From NCBI GenBank assembly GCA_029931995.1, contig JAOZQX010000095.1:1-5950 (forward strand): 5,950 nt of DNA, given 5' to 3'. The position numbers and the translations under genes are program-made. Positions 1 through 5,469 of the stretch are shown piece by piece (the first letter of the stretch is position 1; the number at the start of each line of letters is the position of its first letter). The DNA comes from Bacteroidales bacterium (GTDB lineage Bacteria; Bacteroidota; Bacteroidia; Bacteroidales; GCA-2711565). A model generated the notes under the pieces. The model ran no database searches, was not told the origin of the DNA, and was given only the letters and a program-made list of their open reading frames with translations.

Positions 1-358
1 CAATGGATTTTCCATCCGCTGAAGTGATTTGTATTTCACTTTTTGGTAAATGAACATCATTTTTTATTTGCTCAGGCCTCATTTTACTGATGTTAGGAAG
101 CGACTCCTCGTCTTTTTCGGAAGTGTCGAATAACGAAGTTTTTTCCATTTTCTGATTCATTCCGCCGCTGCCATTAATAAGCCAATCTGAACTTATCTCA
201 GGATAAGCTTTAAGTATTTTTTGAATAAACTCTAAACTGGGCTTATTTCTTCCCGATAAGACATGAGAAATGCTCGAACGCTGCACGCCAATCTGATCTG
301 CAAATTGCGCAGCATTTAAATTTTTTGATTTAATTAAGCTCCTAATTCGTTCTATCAT
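1..358 (-). CDS. XRE-family helix-turn-helix regulator, 3' end outside the window
   Basis: I translated this gene by hand; 119 codons are present from the ATG at 358-356 and the frame is still open at the window edge, so the C-terminus is missing. Residues 1-62 form a Cro/cI-type HTH domain: a first helix (MIERIRSLIK), the HTH pair around residues 16-35 (AAQFADQIGV, then QRSSISHVLSG), the family-typical GRNKPSLEFIQKIL, and SSDWLINGSG at 57-66, which resembles the 'p.in.dWLltGeG' ending of many Bacteroidota XRE regulators. Residues 67-119 are polar and probably a flexible linker leading to a short C-terminal piece outside the window. It is probably a DNA-binding repressor; target and ligand cannot be read from the sequence. 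Inverted repeats immediately upstream suggest autoregulation (inference). The gene is divergent from trmD. The start is supported by the HTH domain beginning at residue 1 and by the lack of any nearby alternative ATG. Confidence 0.87.
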   Translation of the reverse strand, partial: MIERIRSLIKSKNLNAAQFADQIGVQRSSISHVLSGRNKPSLEFIQKILKAYPEISSDWLINGSGGMNQKMEKTSLFDTSEKDEESLPNISKMRPEQIKNDVHLPKSEIQITSADGKSI

Positions 359-373
359 ATTACAAATGTAATC
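358..373. promoter_or_regulatory. Operator-like dyad 1, overlapping the HTH gene start
   Basis: The sequence reads TATTACA-AA-TGTAATC. The inner 14 bases (359-372) are a perfect dyad, ATTACA and TGTAAT around a 2-base centre. It abuts the ATG of the HTH gene (356-358) and contains that gene's best -7 box (TACATTTG on the minus strand). Binding here would block RNA polymerase or initiation. It shares the core TACAnnTGTA with dyads 3 and 4, and four of its eight bases' worth of half-site with the degenerate dyad 2. The bound protein is unknown; autoregulation is inferred from position. Confidence 0.6.
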
Positions 374-389
374 AAATTTGTGTTTACAA
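363..389 (-). promoter_or_regulatory. Predicted promoter of the HTH gene
   Basis: On the minus strand TACATTTG (370-363) matches the Bacteroidota -7 consensus TAnnTTTG exactly, and a TTG (389-387) lies 16 bases upstream, one base short of the usual 17-23 spacing. If used, transcription would begin about 5 bases after the box, at or next to the ATG, giving a leaderless mRNA. Both elements lie inside dyads 1 and 2. Confidence 0.45.
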
Positions 390-397
390 CTGGAAAC
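382..397. promoter_or_regulatory. Operator-like dyad 2
   Basis: GTTTACA-AC-TGGAAAC: the arms GTTTACA and (reverse complement) GTTTCCA match at 6 of 7 positions. The right half deviates from the shared core (TGGA instead of TGTA). Its centre is 24 bases from that of dyad 1, and it covers the TTG (complement of 387-389) that could act as the -33 element of the HTH promoter. Confidence 0.55.
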
Positions 398-404
398 TAT
401 TATT

Positions 405-420
405 ATATACATGTGTAAAC
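405..420. promoter_or_regulatory. Operator-like dyad 3
   Basis: ATATACA-TG-TGTAAAC: the core TACAnnTGTA is intact and the outer arms match at 5 of 7 positions. Its centre is 23 bases from that of dyad 2, so dyads 1-3 form an evenly spaced row of a little over two helical turns each. The sequence is nearly the reverse complement of dyad 4 (14 of 16 positions, the two differences being the centre bases). Confidence 0.55.
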
Positions 421-628
421 ATTAAAATTTAACTGAGTGTATTAATTTAATGGTTCTCAAAAAGTTTTTTCTACCTAAAAAACAGGAATTATATTAAAGT
501 AAATGTTTATATGTATGGTTTGATATACCACATATTTAACACGTTATGGAATTACGGGGAAATTACTAATGATTTCGAGTGAAAAAGTGGTGTTACTTGT
601 GAACTTTGGGTGTGATTAAGCAAAAAAG

Positions 629-644
629 GTTTACATGTGTATAT
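629..644. promoter_or_regulatory. Operator-like dyad 4, distant copy
   Basis: GTTTACA-TG-TGTATAT: same core and same centre bases as dyad 3 but in the opposite orientation, 224 bases away centre to centre and about 80 bases upstream of the trmD promoter box. It could be an auxiliary site for DNA looping, a site controlling something on the trmD side, or a chance match. Position alone does not decide. Confidence 0.45.
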
Positions 645-722
645 TTATTAGATCTTATCATCAATTTCAGCAATTTAAATAAAACTATGGGCTTCCCCCC
701 TATTTCATTAACTCACATTTTG

Positions 723-730
723 TACTTTTG
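723..730 (+). promoter_or_regulatory. Predicted -7 promoter box of trmD
   Basis: TACTTTTG matches TAnnTTTG exactly and is followed by CA, as in the boxes upstream of rplS and mscS. It ends 16 bases before the trmD ATG, so the predicted leader is only about 10-12 bases. No exact TTG is found at the -33 spacing. Confidence 0.55.
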
Positions 731-746
731 CAAAAAGCATCACTAA

Positions 747-1427
747 ATGAGAATAGATATTATTAGCATATTTCCTGAAATGTTCGACGGGCCTTTTAAT
801 CATTCAATCGTTAAGAGAGCAAAAGAGAAAGGTCTGGTGGAGATTGTTATCCATAATTTAAGAGAGTACTCAGAAAACAAACATAAAAATGTAGATGATT
901 ATGCTTTTGGTGGTGGAGCCGGAATGGTTATGATGATTCAACCCATTGATAAATGCGTCACTCAATTAAAAAGTGAACGCGAATACGACGAAATCATTTA
1001 TTTGAGCCCCGATGGTGAGCTTTTTAACCAAGGCCTCGCTAATAGCTTTATTGAGTATAACAATATTATCCTACTCTGTGGCCATTATAAAGGAATTGAT
1101 GAACGCATACGAAAGCATATCATCACCCGTGAAATTTCTATTGGAGACTATGTTCTATCGGGTGGAGAATTAGCTGCTGCTGTGTTTACTGACAGCATTG
1201 TACGCTTAATCCCCGGTGTATTGGGTGATGAAACCTCTGCCCTCTCCGATTCTTTTCAGGATGGCTTAATTTCGCCACCTGTTTTTACACGTCCTCGCGA
1301 ATACAAGAGCTGGAAAGTTCCTGATATTCTGCTTTCCGGGAATGATAAGCTTATTCAAAAATGGAAACTTGAAGAATCCATTGAACGAACCAAAAAGAAG
1401 CGACCTGATCTATATAATAAAGATTAA
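747..1427 (+). CDS. trmD: tRNA (guanine-37-N1)-methyltransferase TrmD
   Basis: TrmD transfers a methyl group from S-adenosylmethionine to N1 of G37, next to the anticodon of tRNAs reading CUN, CCN and CGG codons, preventing +1 frameshifting; it acts in the cytosol as a homodimer. The 226-residue protein is of ordinary length. Visible family motifs, in order: [11 protein letters not shown] at 3-13, [13 protein letters not shown] at 50-62, the SPOUT knot segments [13 protein letters not shown] (109-121) and [12 protein letters not shown] (131-142), and [17 protein letters not shown] (167-183), where D172 corresponds to the catalytic Asp169 of E. coli. R153 in [10 protein letters not shown] matches the conserved Arg154. 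The C-terminal helical domain ends with the usual [11 protein letters not shown]. The start is an ATG just before the conserved first strand. rplS follows, as in many bacteria, but the usual upstream partners rpsP and rimM are absent from the window. Family assignment is essentially certain. Confidence 0.98.
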   Translation: MRIDIISIFPEMFDGPFNHSIVKRAKEKGLVEIVIHNLREYSENKHKNVDDYAFGGGAGMVMMIQPIDKCVTQLKSEREYDEIIYLSPDGELFNQGLANSFIEYNNIILLCGHYKGIDERIRKHIITREISIGDYVLSGGELAAAVFTDSIVRLIPGVLGDETSALSDSFQDGLISPPVFTRPREYKSWKVPDILLSGNDKLIQKWKLEESIERTKKKRPDLYNKD

Positions 1428-1514
1428 TTATTATCAAACTTTACATCTAAATTTCGATTTAAATTTATTTATAAAAAAATGAATAGTTTTTAAATTTATA
1501 TCAAATTATTGGTG

Positions 1515-1522
1515 TATATTTG
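1515..1522 (+). promoter_or_regulatory. Predicted -7 promoter box of rplS
   Basis: TATATTTG matches TAnnTTTG exactly and is followed by CA. It ends 37 bases before the rplS ATG, predicting a leader of roughly 30 bases. A tiny stem (CTCA at 1525-1528, TGAG at 1533-1536, four-T loop) would lie at the start of the transcript. An 11-base direct repeat TTTAAATTTAT (1458-1468 and 1489-1499) lies upstream and might act as an AT-rich activating element, although this part is simply very AT-rich. Confidence 0.55.
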
Positions 1523-1559
1523 CACTCATTTTTGAGGAATCCATATAAAGAATATTGAA

Positions 1560-1913
1560 ATGAGCAAGAACGAATTATTACAGCACGTCGAAAACCTGAC
1601 TACAGTAAAGGATTTACCTAATTTTAAAGCAGGCGATACTATTACTGTTCAATATAAAATTAAAGAGGGAGATAAAGAAAGAATCCAAAACTTTCAAGGT
1701 ATTGTTTTACAGAGATCAGGAAGTGGTACAACTGAAACATTTACTGTTCGTAAAATATCAAATAATATTGGTGTTGAAAGAATTTTCCCAATGGCTTCAC
1801 CTTTTATCGAAAGTATTACTATTAATAAGAAAGGTGTTGTACGTAGAGCACGTATATTCTACTTAAGAGGATTAAGAGGTAAGAAAGCCAGAATTAAAGA
1901 AGCTAGAAGATAA
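1560..1913 (+). CDS. rplS: 50S ribosomal protein L19
   Basis: L19 is a component of the large ribosomal subunit at its interface with the 30S subunit. The 117-residue length is normal for the family. The sequence shows the SH3-like core and signature: [16 protein letters not shown] at 19-34, a basic loop [20 protein letters not shown] at 37-56, [20 protein letters not shown] at 58-77, SPFIESI at 80-86, and the highly conserved basic tail with [18 protein letters not shown] at 95-112. It lies 132 bases after trmD, with its own promoter-like box, and is followed by an intrinsic terminator, so it can be expressed as a single unit as well as by read-through from trmD, since no terminator is seen between them. 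No Shine-Dalgarno sequence lies at the usual distance (a GAGG at 1534-1537 is too far), which is normal for the phylum. Identification is secure. Confidence 0.98.
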   Translation: MSKNELLQHVENLTTVKDLPNFKAGDTITVQYKIKEGDKERIQNFQGIVLQRSGSGTTETFTVRKISNNIGVERIFPMASPFIESITINKKGVVRRARIFYLRGLRGKKARIKEARR

Positions 1914-1922
1914 TTTATTTAG

Positions 1923-1934
1923 AATCTATAGATT
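1923..1934. repeat. Perfect 12-base palindrome between the rplS stop and its terminator
   Basis: AATCTATAGATT is its own reverse complement. It begins 9 bases after the rplS stop and ends 2 bases before the terminator stem. It has no loop, so it is a poor RNA hairpin; it may be a protein site or chance in AT-rich sequence. Confidence 0.5.
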
Positions 1935-1936
1935 AG

Positions 1937-1965
1937 ATCCTGACCCTTTGGTTGGGATTTTTTTT
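1937..1965 (+). terminator. Intrinsic terminator of rplS (or trmD-rplS)
   Basis: The stem ATCCTGACC (1937-1945), loop CTTT, and GGTTGGGAT (1950-1958) pair over 9 positions, including two adjacent G-U wobbles, followed by an unbroken T run to 1965. On the opposite strand the wobbles become A-C mismatches and no T run follows, so it serves the plus-strand genes and not the converging rlmB transcript, whose stop codon is 3 bases beyond the T run. Confidence 0.88.
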
Positions 1966-1967
1966 GT

Positions 1968-2705
1968 CTATTTGTTTCGCTGACGAACTATTTCGTACAA
2001 TACTACAGCTGTAGCCACGCTAACATTCAAGGATTCAATTTTGCCTAAAATTGGAATTTGCACATGATGGTCAGCACGTTTTAAATATTCATCAGAAACC
2101 CCTCTATCCTCCGATCCCATTACGATAGCAGTTGGTCCGGAATAGTCGAGAGATGTATAATCAACCGAAGCTTTTTCGGTAGCCGCAACAATTTGCAAAC
2201 CACTTGCCTTCAAAAACTCCAAGGTGTCTTTTAAATTACGACTTCGGCAAACAGGAATAATATTTAAAGCACCGGCCGAAGTTTTAATGGCATCGGCATT
2301 AATTTGAGCCGAGCCTCTATCTGGAATAACAATGGCATGAACTCCGGTACATTCAGCTGTACGAGCCATGGCTCCAAAATTCCGAACATCGGTAACACTA
2401 TCTAACACTACAATTAAAGGTGTTTTACCGTCTTCGTAAATCATCGGGATAATTTGTTCAATATCCTGATAAGTAAGAGCAGAAACAAAAGCAATGGTTC
2501 CCTGATGATTTTTCGATGTAATTCGATTTAATTTCTCAACAGGAACATTTTGTACTGGAACTTTATAATGTTGTAGCAATTGCTGTAATTCATCGTAAAG
2601 AGCATTGCGAATACCTTTCCTTACCAGTACTTTATCAATTTCTTTTCCTGATTTTATGGCCTCGATTATAGCCCGTGTGCCGTATATTACTTGATCTTTT
2701 TTCAA
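1968..2705 (-). CDS. rlmB: TrmH-family 23S rRNA (guanosine-2'-O)-methyltransferase, RlmB-like
   Basis: This SPOUT-class enzyme 2'-O-methylates a guanosine in RNA using S-adenosylmethionine; RlmB modifies G2251 in the peptidyl-transferase P loop of 23S rRNA. The 245-residue length fits. Residues 5-76 form the L30e-like substrate-binding domain (VIYGTRAIIEAI ... NHQGTIAFVS). The three SpoU motifs follow: LDSVTDVRNFGAMARTAE at 101-118 with N109 and the likely catalytic R115, IVMGSEDRGVS at 194-204 with E199, and IPILGKIESLNVSVATAVVLYE at 217-238. The start is a TTG at 2705: the frame upstream closes at the rmuC stop with only four codons between and no ATG or GTG, and the protein then begins KKDQVIYG as homologues do. 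It lies 12 bases after rmuC, so the two are probably co-transcribed. Closely related TrmH proteins modify tRNA or other rRNA sites, so the exact target is inferred from family resemblance. Confidence 0.92.
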   Translation of the reverse strand: MKKDQVIYGTRAIIEAIKSGKEIDKVLVRKGIRNALYDELQQLLQHYKVPVQNVPVEKLNRITSKNHQGTIAFVSALTYQDIEQIIPMIYEDGKTPLIVVLDSVTDVRNFGAMARTAECTGVHAIVIPDRGSAQINADAIKTSAGALNIIPVCRSRNLKDTLEFLKASGLQIVAATEKASVDYTSLDYSGPTAIVMGSEDRGVSDEYLKRADHHVQIPILGKIESLNVSVATAVVLYEIVRQRNK

Positions 2706-2717
2706 ATCCGTATTTTT

Positions 2718-4025
2718 TTAATTTTCCGCTGCCTTGTCTAACAAATCTTGAGGTAACTCCTTGGTGGTTTTAACACCTAATTTTCTAATATTTTCTACTT
2801 TTCTTACCAAATTATCTTTCCCATCACACAACTTATTCTTTGATGAATCATAGAATTTTTTAGCATCTTCCAATTTCTCTCCAATTTTATCTAAATCGCT
2901 GTTAAACAAAACAAATTTATCATAAAGTTTCCCTGCTTGTCTTGCTATTTCCTGAACATTCTTGGTTTGATATTCTTGTCTCCATAAGCTTTCAATCATT
3001 TTTAGGGCAGCAATTAAATTGGTTGGACTAATAATTAATATTCGTTTATTATAAGCATACTGCCAAAGTTCCGGATCTTTCTGAATAGCCAGTAAATAAG
3101 CAGGTTCAACGGGGAGAAACATCATTACAAAGTCAAGACTGTTGAGCTTGTATAAATCCTGATAACTTTTGTCACTTAATTCATTGATATGATTTTTAAT
3201 AGAAATAATATGTGCTTTATAGGCAGCTTCTTGCTCTTCATCATTATTTGCAGCTATGTAGCGATCGTAAGCAGTTAAAGAAACTTTAGAATCGATAACT
3301 ACATTCCGTTTACCCGGATAAGTTACAATTACATCCGGCTGTAATCGTTTGCCCTCATCATCGGTAAACGAAGCCTGAACAAAATATTCCTGACCTTTAG
3401 ATAAACCTGATTTTTCAAGAATATTTTCAAGAACAACCTCTCCCCAATTTCCTTGAGCTTTCGAATCGCCTTTCAATGCTTTTGTTAGGTTTACGGTATC
3501 CTTACTAACTTGCTGATTAAGCTCTTCTAAGCGCTTAATTTCTTCTTTTAAAGAAAACCTAAGTTTTGATTCTTTATCATAGGTTTCCTCAACCTTTTTC
3601 TCAAAATCTTTGATTTTTTCCCCAAGAGGTTTTAAGATATCATTCAGCTTATTACGATTATCTTCTGTGAATTTTTTGGAATTATTTTCTAAAATTTCGT
3701 TAGCTAAGTTCTTAAACTCCAATCGAAACTGATCCTGCAATTTTTGAATATCTGCTTTTTGATCTAAAAGTTTTTGATTAAGATGGTTTAGGTCAGATTT
3801 CTTTTCGCTTAATTGTGCATTCAATTCGATAATAGATTTCTCTTTTGAACTTAAATCGGCTTTATATTCATCAACAGCACTATTTAATTGCTTTATATTT
3901 TCTTTAAACAACAAATTCTCTTTCTCAAAATCAATGTTCTTCTTGCCTAAAAACACTTTCAAAATGAAGTAACCCAAAGTCACACCAATCAAAATACCGA
4001 CACCTAAATAGTAAAAGTCCATCAT
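2718..4025 (-). CDS. rmuC: RmuC-family DNA recombination protein (putative nuclease)
   Basis: RmuC-family proteins limit recombination at inverted repeats in E. coli and are predicted nucleases of the PD-(D/E)XK fold; the biochemical activity is poorly established. Residues 4-25 are a hydrophobic membrane anchor (YYLGVGILIGVTLGYFILKV), and residues about 30-185 are a long charged, heptad-rich coiled coil. The conserved domain runs from about 184 to 395: KGDSKAQGNWGEVVLENIL with W194-G-E196, LQPDVIVTYPGKR with D231, and VVIDSKVSLTAYDRY with D245 and K247, together the expected nuclease core; then FVMMFLPVEPAYLLA (299-313), ISPTNLIAALKMIESLWRQE (332-351), and a helical tail. The 435-residue length is typical. 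The gene begins with two consecutive ATG codons; either could be used. It is divergent from mscS across 124 bases and is the first gene of a pair with rlmB. All the key residues seem intact. Confidence 0.94.
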   Translation of the reverse strand: MMDFYYLGVGILIGVTLGYFILKVFLGKKNIDFEKENLLFKENIKQLNSAVDEYKADLSSKEKSIIELNAQLSEKKSDLNHLNQKLLDQKADIQKLQDQFRLEFKNLANEILENNSKKFTEDNRNKLNDILKPLGEKIKDFEKKVEETYDKESKLRFSLKEEIKRLEELNQQVSKDTVNLTKALKGDSKAQGNWGEVVLENILEKSGLSKGQEYFVQASFTDDEGKRLQPDVIVTYPGKRNVVIDSKVSLTAYDRYIAANNDEEQEAAYKAHIISIKNHINELSDKSYQDLYKLNSLDFVMMFLPVEPAYLLAIQKDPELWQYAYNKRILIISPTNLIAALKMIESLWRQEYQTKNVQEIARQAGKLYDKFVLFNSDLDKIGEKLEDAKKFYDSSKNKLCDGKDNLVRKVENIRKLGVKTTKELPQDLLDKAAEN

Positions 4026-4053
4026 AAATAAATTTAGTATATAAAATTATTAA

Positions 4054-4061
4054 TATTTTTG
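4054..4061 (+). promoter_or_regulatory. Predicted -7 promoter box of mscS-yfcE pair
   Basis: TATTTTTG matches TAnnTTTG exactly and is followed by CA. Transcription would start near 4067, leaving a leader of roughly 80 bases before the ATG at 4150. No exact TTG is present at the -33 spacing. Confidence 0.5.
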
Positions 4062-4071
4062 CACTTTCTAC

Positions 4072-4098
4072 CAAATTAAAATAATTTTACTTTTTCAA
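4072..4098 (-). promoter_or_regulatory. Weak candidate promoter of rmuC-rlmB
   Basis: On the minus strand TTAATTTG (4079-4072) differs from TAnnTTTG at one position, with TTG (4098-4096) 16 bases upstream. It would give a leader of about 40 bases. No better box is visible on this strand between 4026 and 4149. It sits just beside the opposite-facing mscS box. Confidence 0.3.
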
Positions 4099-4149
4099 GA
4101 ATTTCAGCTAAACATAATTATGTACTATCACTAACCAAAACACTCTATT

Positions 4150-4968
4150 ATGAACGAATTAAATGAATATTCGAAAATTGGAATTGACATGCTTTTAGAG
4201 TACGGTCCTCAACTACTTCTGGCAATTTTCACACTCATTATTGGATTATGGATAATCCGCTTACTAACAAAAGGCGTATCTCGCCTAATGGATAAACGAA
4301 AAGTTGATCCCAGTTTAAGCCCTTTTCTTAAAAGCCTGATAAGTGTTTTATTAAAGGTTTTACTATTTGTTAGCGTAATGGGGATGATTGGCATTGAGAT
4401 GACATCATTTATTGCCATACTTGGTGCTGCTGGCTTGGCCGTAGGTTTAGCTTTATCGGGTACATTGCAGAATTTTGCAGGAGGTGCAATTATTCTTTTG
4501 TTTAAACCATTTAAAGTTGGTGATTATATTGATGCACAAGGTCATGCGGGTACGGTAAAAGAAATTCAAATTTTTAATACAATTTTAAAAACACCTGACA
4601 ACAAAACAATAATTATTCCGAACGGAGGATTATCTACAAGTTCAATAGTGAATTACTCTACGGAGAAAACAAGACGTGTCGATTTTACATTTGGTATTGG
4701 ATATAGCGATGATATTGACAAGGCAAAAGCTATTTTAAATGATATAGTTAAACAAAATGAATTGGTGTTAAAAAGTCCCGAATCATTTATCGCCGTTTCT
4801 GAGTTAGGCGATAGTTCAGTAAACTTTGTTGTTCGTGTATGGGTGAATGGTGCCGATTATTGGACAGTTAATTTTGACATGTACGAAAAAGTAAAGAAAG
4901 CCTTTGATAAGGAAGGTATATCTATCCCGTTCCCTCAAAGAGATGTTCATATCTATAATGAGAAATAA
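4150..4968 (+). CDS. mscS: Small-conductance mechanosensitive channel, MscS type
   Basis: MscS is a heptameric inner-membrane channel that opens under membrane tension and releases solutes on hypo-osmotic shock. The 272-residue length is close to that of E. coli MscS (286). Three membrane helices are visible: about 19-40, 59-81, and the pore helix 86-119. The pore helix carries GAAGLAVGLALSGTLQNFAGG (92-112), in which L96 and L100 align with the gate residues L105 and L109 of E. coli, and S103-G104 with the Q112-G113 kink. The beta domain follows (PFKVGDYIDAQGHAGTVKEIQIFNTILKT as a continuous block from 120, with TIIIPNG at 153-159), then the alpha/beta cytoplasmic vestibule ending in GISIPFPQRDVHIY (256-269), the family's usual C-terminus. 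It is a minimal MscS without extra N-terminal domains. The downstream phosphoesterase starts 6 bases after the stop, so the pair is probably co-transcribed. Confidence 0.96.
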   Translation: MNELNEYSKIGIDMLLEYGPQLLLAIFTLIIGLWIIRLLTKGVSRLMDKRKVDPSLSPFLKSLISVLLKVLLFVSVMGMIGIEMTSFIAILGAAGLAVGLALSGTLQNFAGGAIILLFKPFKVGDYIDAQGHAGTVKEIQIFNTILKTPDNKTIIIPNGGLSTSSIVNYSTEKTRRVDFTFGIGYSDDIDKAKAILNDIVKQNELVLKSPESFIAVSELGDSSVNFVVRVWVNGADYWTVNFDMYEKVKKAFDKEGISIPFPQRDVHIYNEK

Positions 4969-4974
4969 GATATT

Positions 4975-5469
4975 GTGAGAAAAATTGGATTGATCTCTGA
5001 CACCCACGGTTTTCTGCATCCTAAACTATTTGAGTTTTTAAAGGATGTGGATGAGATTTGGCATGCCGGAGATATTGGAGATTTATCCACACTTGATAAA
5101 CTCAGCAATTTTAAGCCCCTCAAAGCAGTTTATGGGAATATTGATAATTACAGCTTACGCAACGAGTGCAAAGAATTTTTGCTTTTTAATTGCGAAGATG
5201 TAAAAGTGTTTATAACTCATATTGGGGGTTATCCGAAAAGATATGCACCCGGAATAAAAAAACTTTTAATGAACCACAAGCCAAAACTTTTTATTTCGGG
5301 GCATTCTCATATTTTAAAAGTAATGAATGATAAAGATTTAAATCTGTTGCATATGAACCCTGGTGCAGCCGGTAAATCAGGACTGCATCAACAAATTACG
5401 ATGCTCAGATTTACCATCGACAAGAAAGAAATTAAAGATTTGGAAATACTTGAAATAAAAAGAAACTAA
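4975..5469 (+). CDS. YfcE/MJ0936-type metallophosphoesterase
   Basis: This is a compact calcineurin-like phosphoesterase that should bind two divalent metal ions and hydrolyse phosphodiesters; characterised relatives act on model substrates or cyclic nucleotides, and the physiological substrate here is unknown. The full set of metal and active-site motifs is seen: GLISDTHG (D9, H11), HAGDIGD (D33), VYGNIDN (N55), ITHIGG (H82) and SGHSHI (H110, H112), followed by NPGAAGKSG near 128-136. At 164 residues the length is normal for the stand-alone family and there is no signal peptide. The start is a GTG at 4975: the frame upstream hits the mscS stop within three codons, and MRKIGLISDTHG is the family's normal N-terminus. 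It follows mscS by 6 bases, suggesting an operon, though a functional link to osmotic response is only a guess. Its stop codon directly abuts that of the opposite-strand gene. Confidence 0.9.
   Translation: MRKIGLISDTHGFLHPKLFEFLKDVDEIWHAGDIGDLSTLDKLSNFKPLKAVYGNIDNYSLRNECKEFLLFNCEDVKVFITHIGGYPKRYAPGIKKLLMNHKPKLFISGHSHILKVMNDKDLNLLHMNPGAAGKSGLHQQITMLRFTIDKKEIKDLEILEIKRN

Larger units (their letters stand above)
359..746. other. Gene-free region between the HTH gene and trmD
   Basis: This 388-base AT-rich stretch between two divergent genes holds no convincing coding region; the longest ATG-started frames I read by eye are about 15-16 codons. The left end carries three operator-like dyads and the predicted promoter of the HTH gene, a fourth dyad lies at 629-644, and the trmD promoter box is at 723-730. 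A run of six C residues occurs at 695-700. I could not assign a role to roughly 421-628: I see no tRNA-like fold, terminator or insertion-sequence end there. A small RNA cannot be excluded by eye. Confidence 0.75.

Noticed and set aside
458..476. AAAAAG followed by a T run, considered as a terminator
   Set aside because: The A and T runs leave no loop and no GC stem, and no gene ends there on either strand.
450..497. Fifteen-codon basic frame MVLKKFFLPKKQELY
   Set aside because: Too short, no promoter box at a suitable distance, and composition as expected for AT-rich non-coding DNA.
569..619. Sixteen-codon frame MISSEKVVLLVNFGCD whose VLLVNFG recalls the N-terminus of ferrochelatase
   Set aside because: The resemblance spans only about eight residues, the frame stops at once, and the following frame shows no ferrochelatase sequence; chance is more likely than a gene remnant.
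695..700. Run of six C residues upstream of the trmD promoter as a phase-variation tract
   Set aside because: Six bases is short for slipped-strand switching, and an essential gene such as trmD is an unlikely target.
2003..2014. Perfect palindrome CTACAGCTGTAG containing TACAnnTGTA inside rlmB
   Set aside because: It lies in the conserved codons for ATAVV of motif 3, lacks the T/A-rich flanks of the intergenic dyads, and is nowhere near a start.
4209..4418. Open frame antisense to mscS
   Set aside because: It lies wholly within a well-supported channel gene and its translation has no recognisable domain.
4816..5019. Open frame antisense across the mscS/phosphoesterase junction
   Set aside because: It overlaps two conserved genes and has no protein-like motif.
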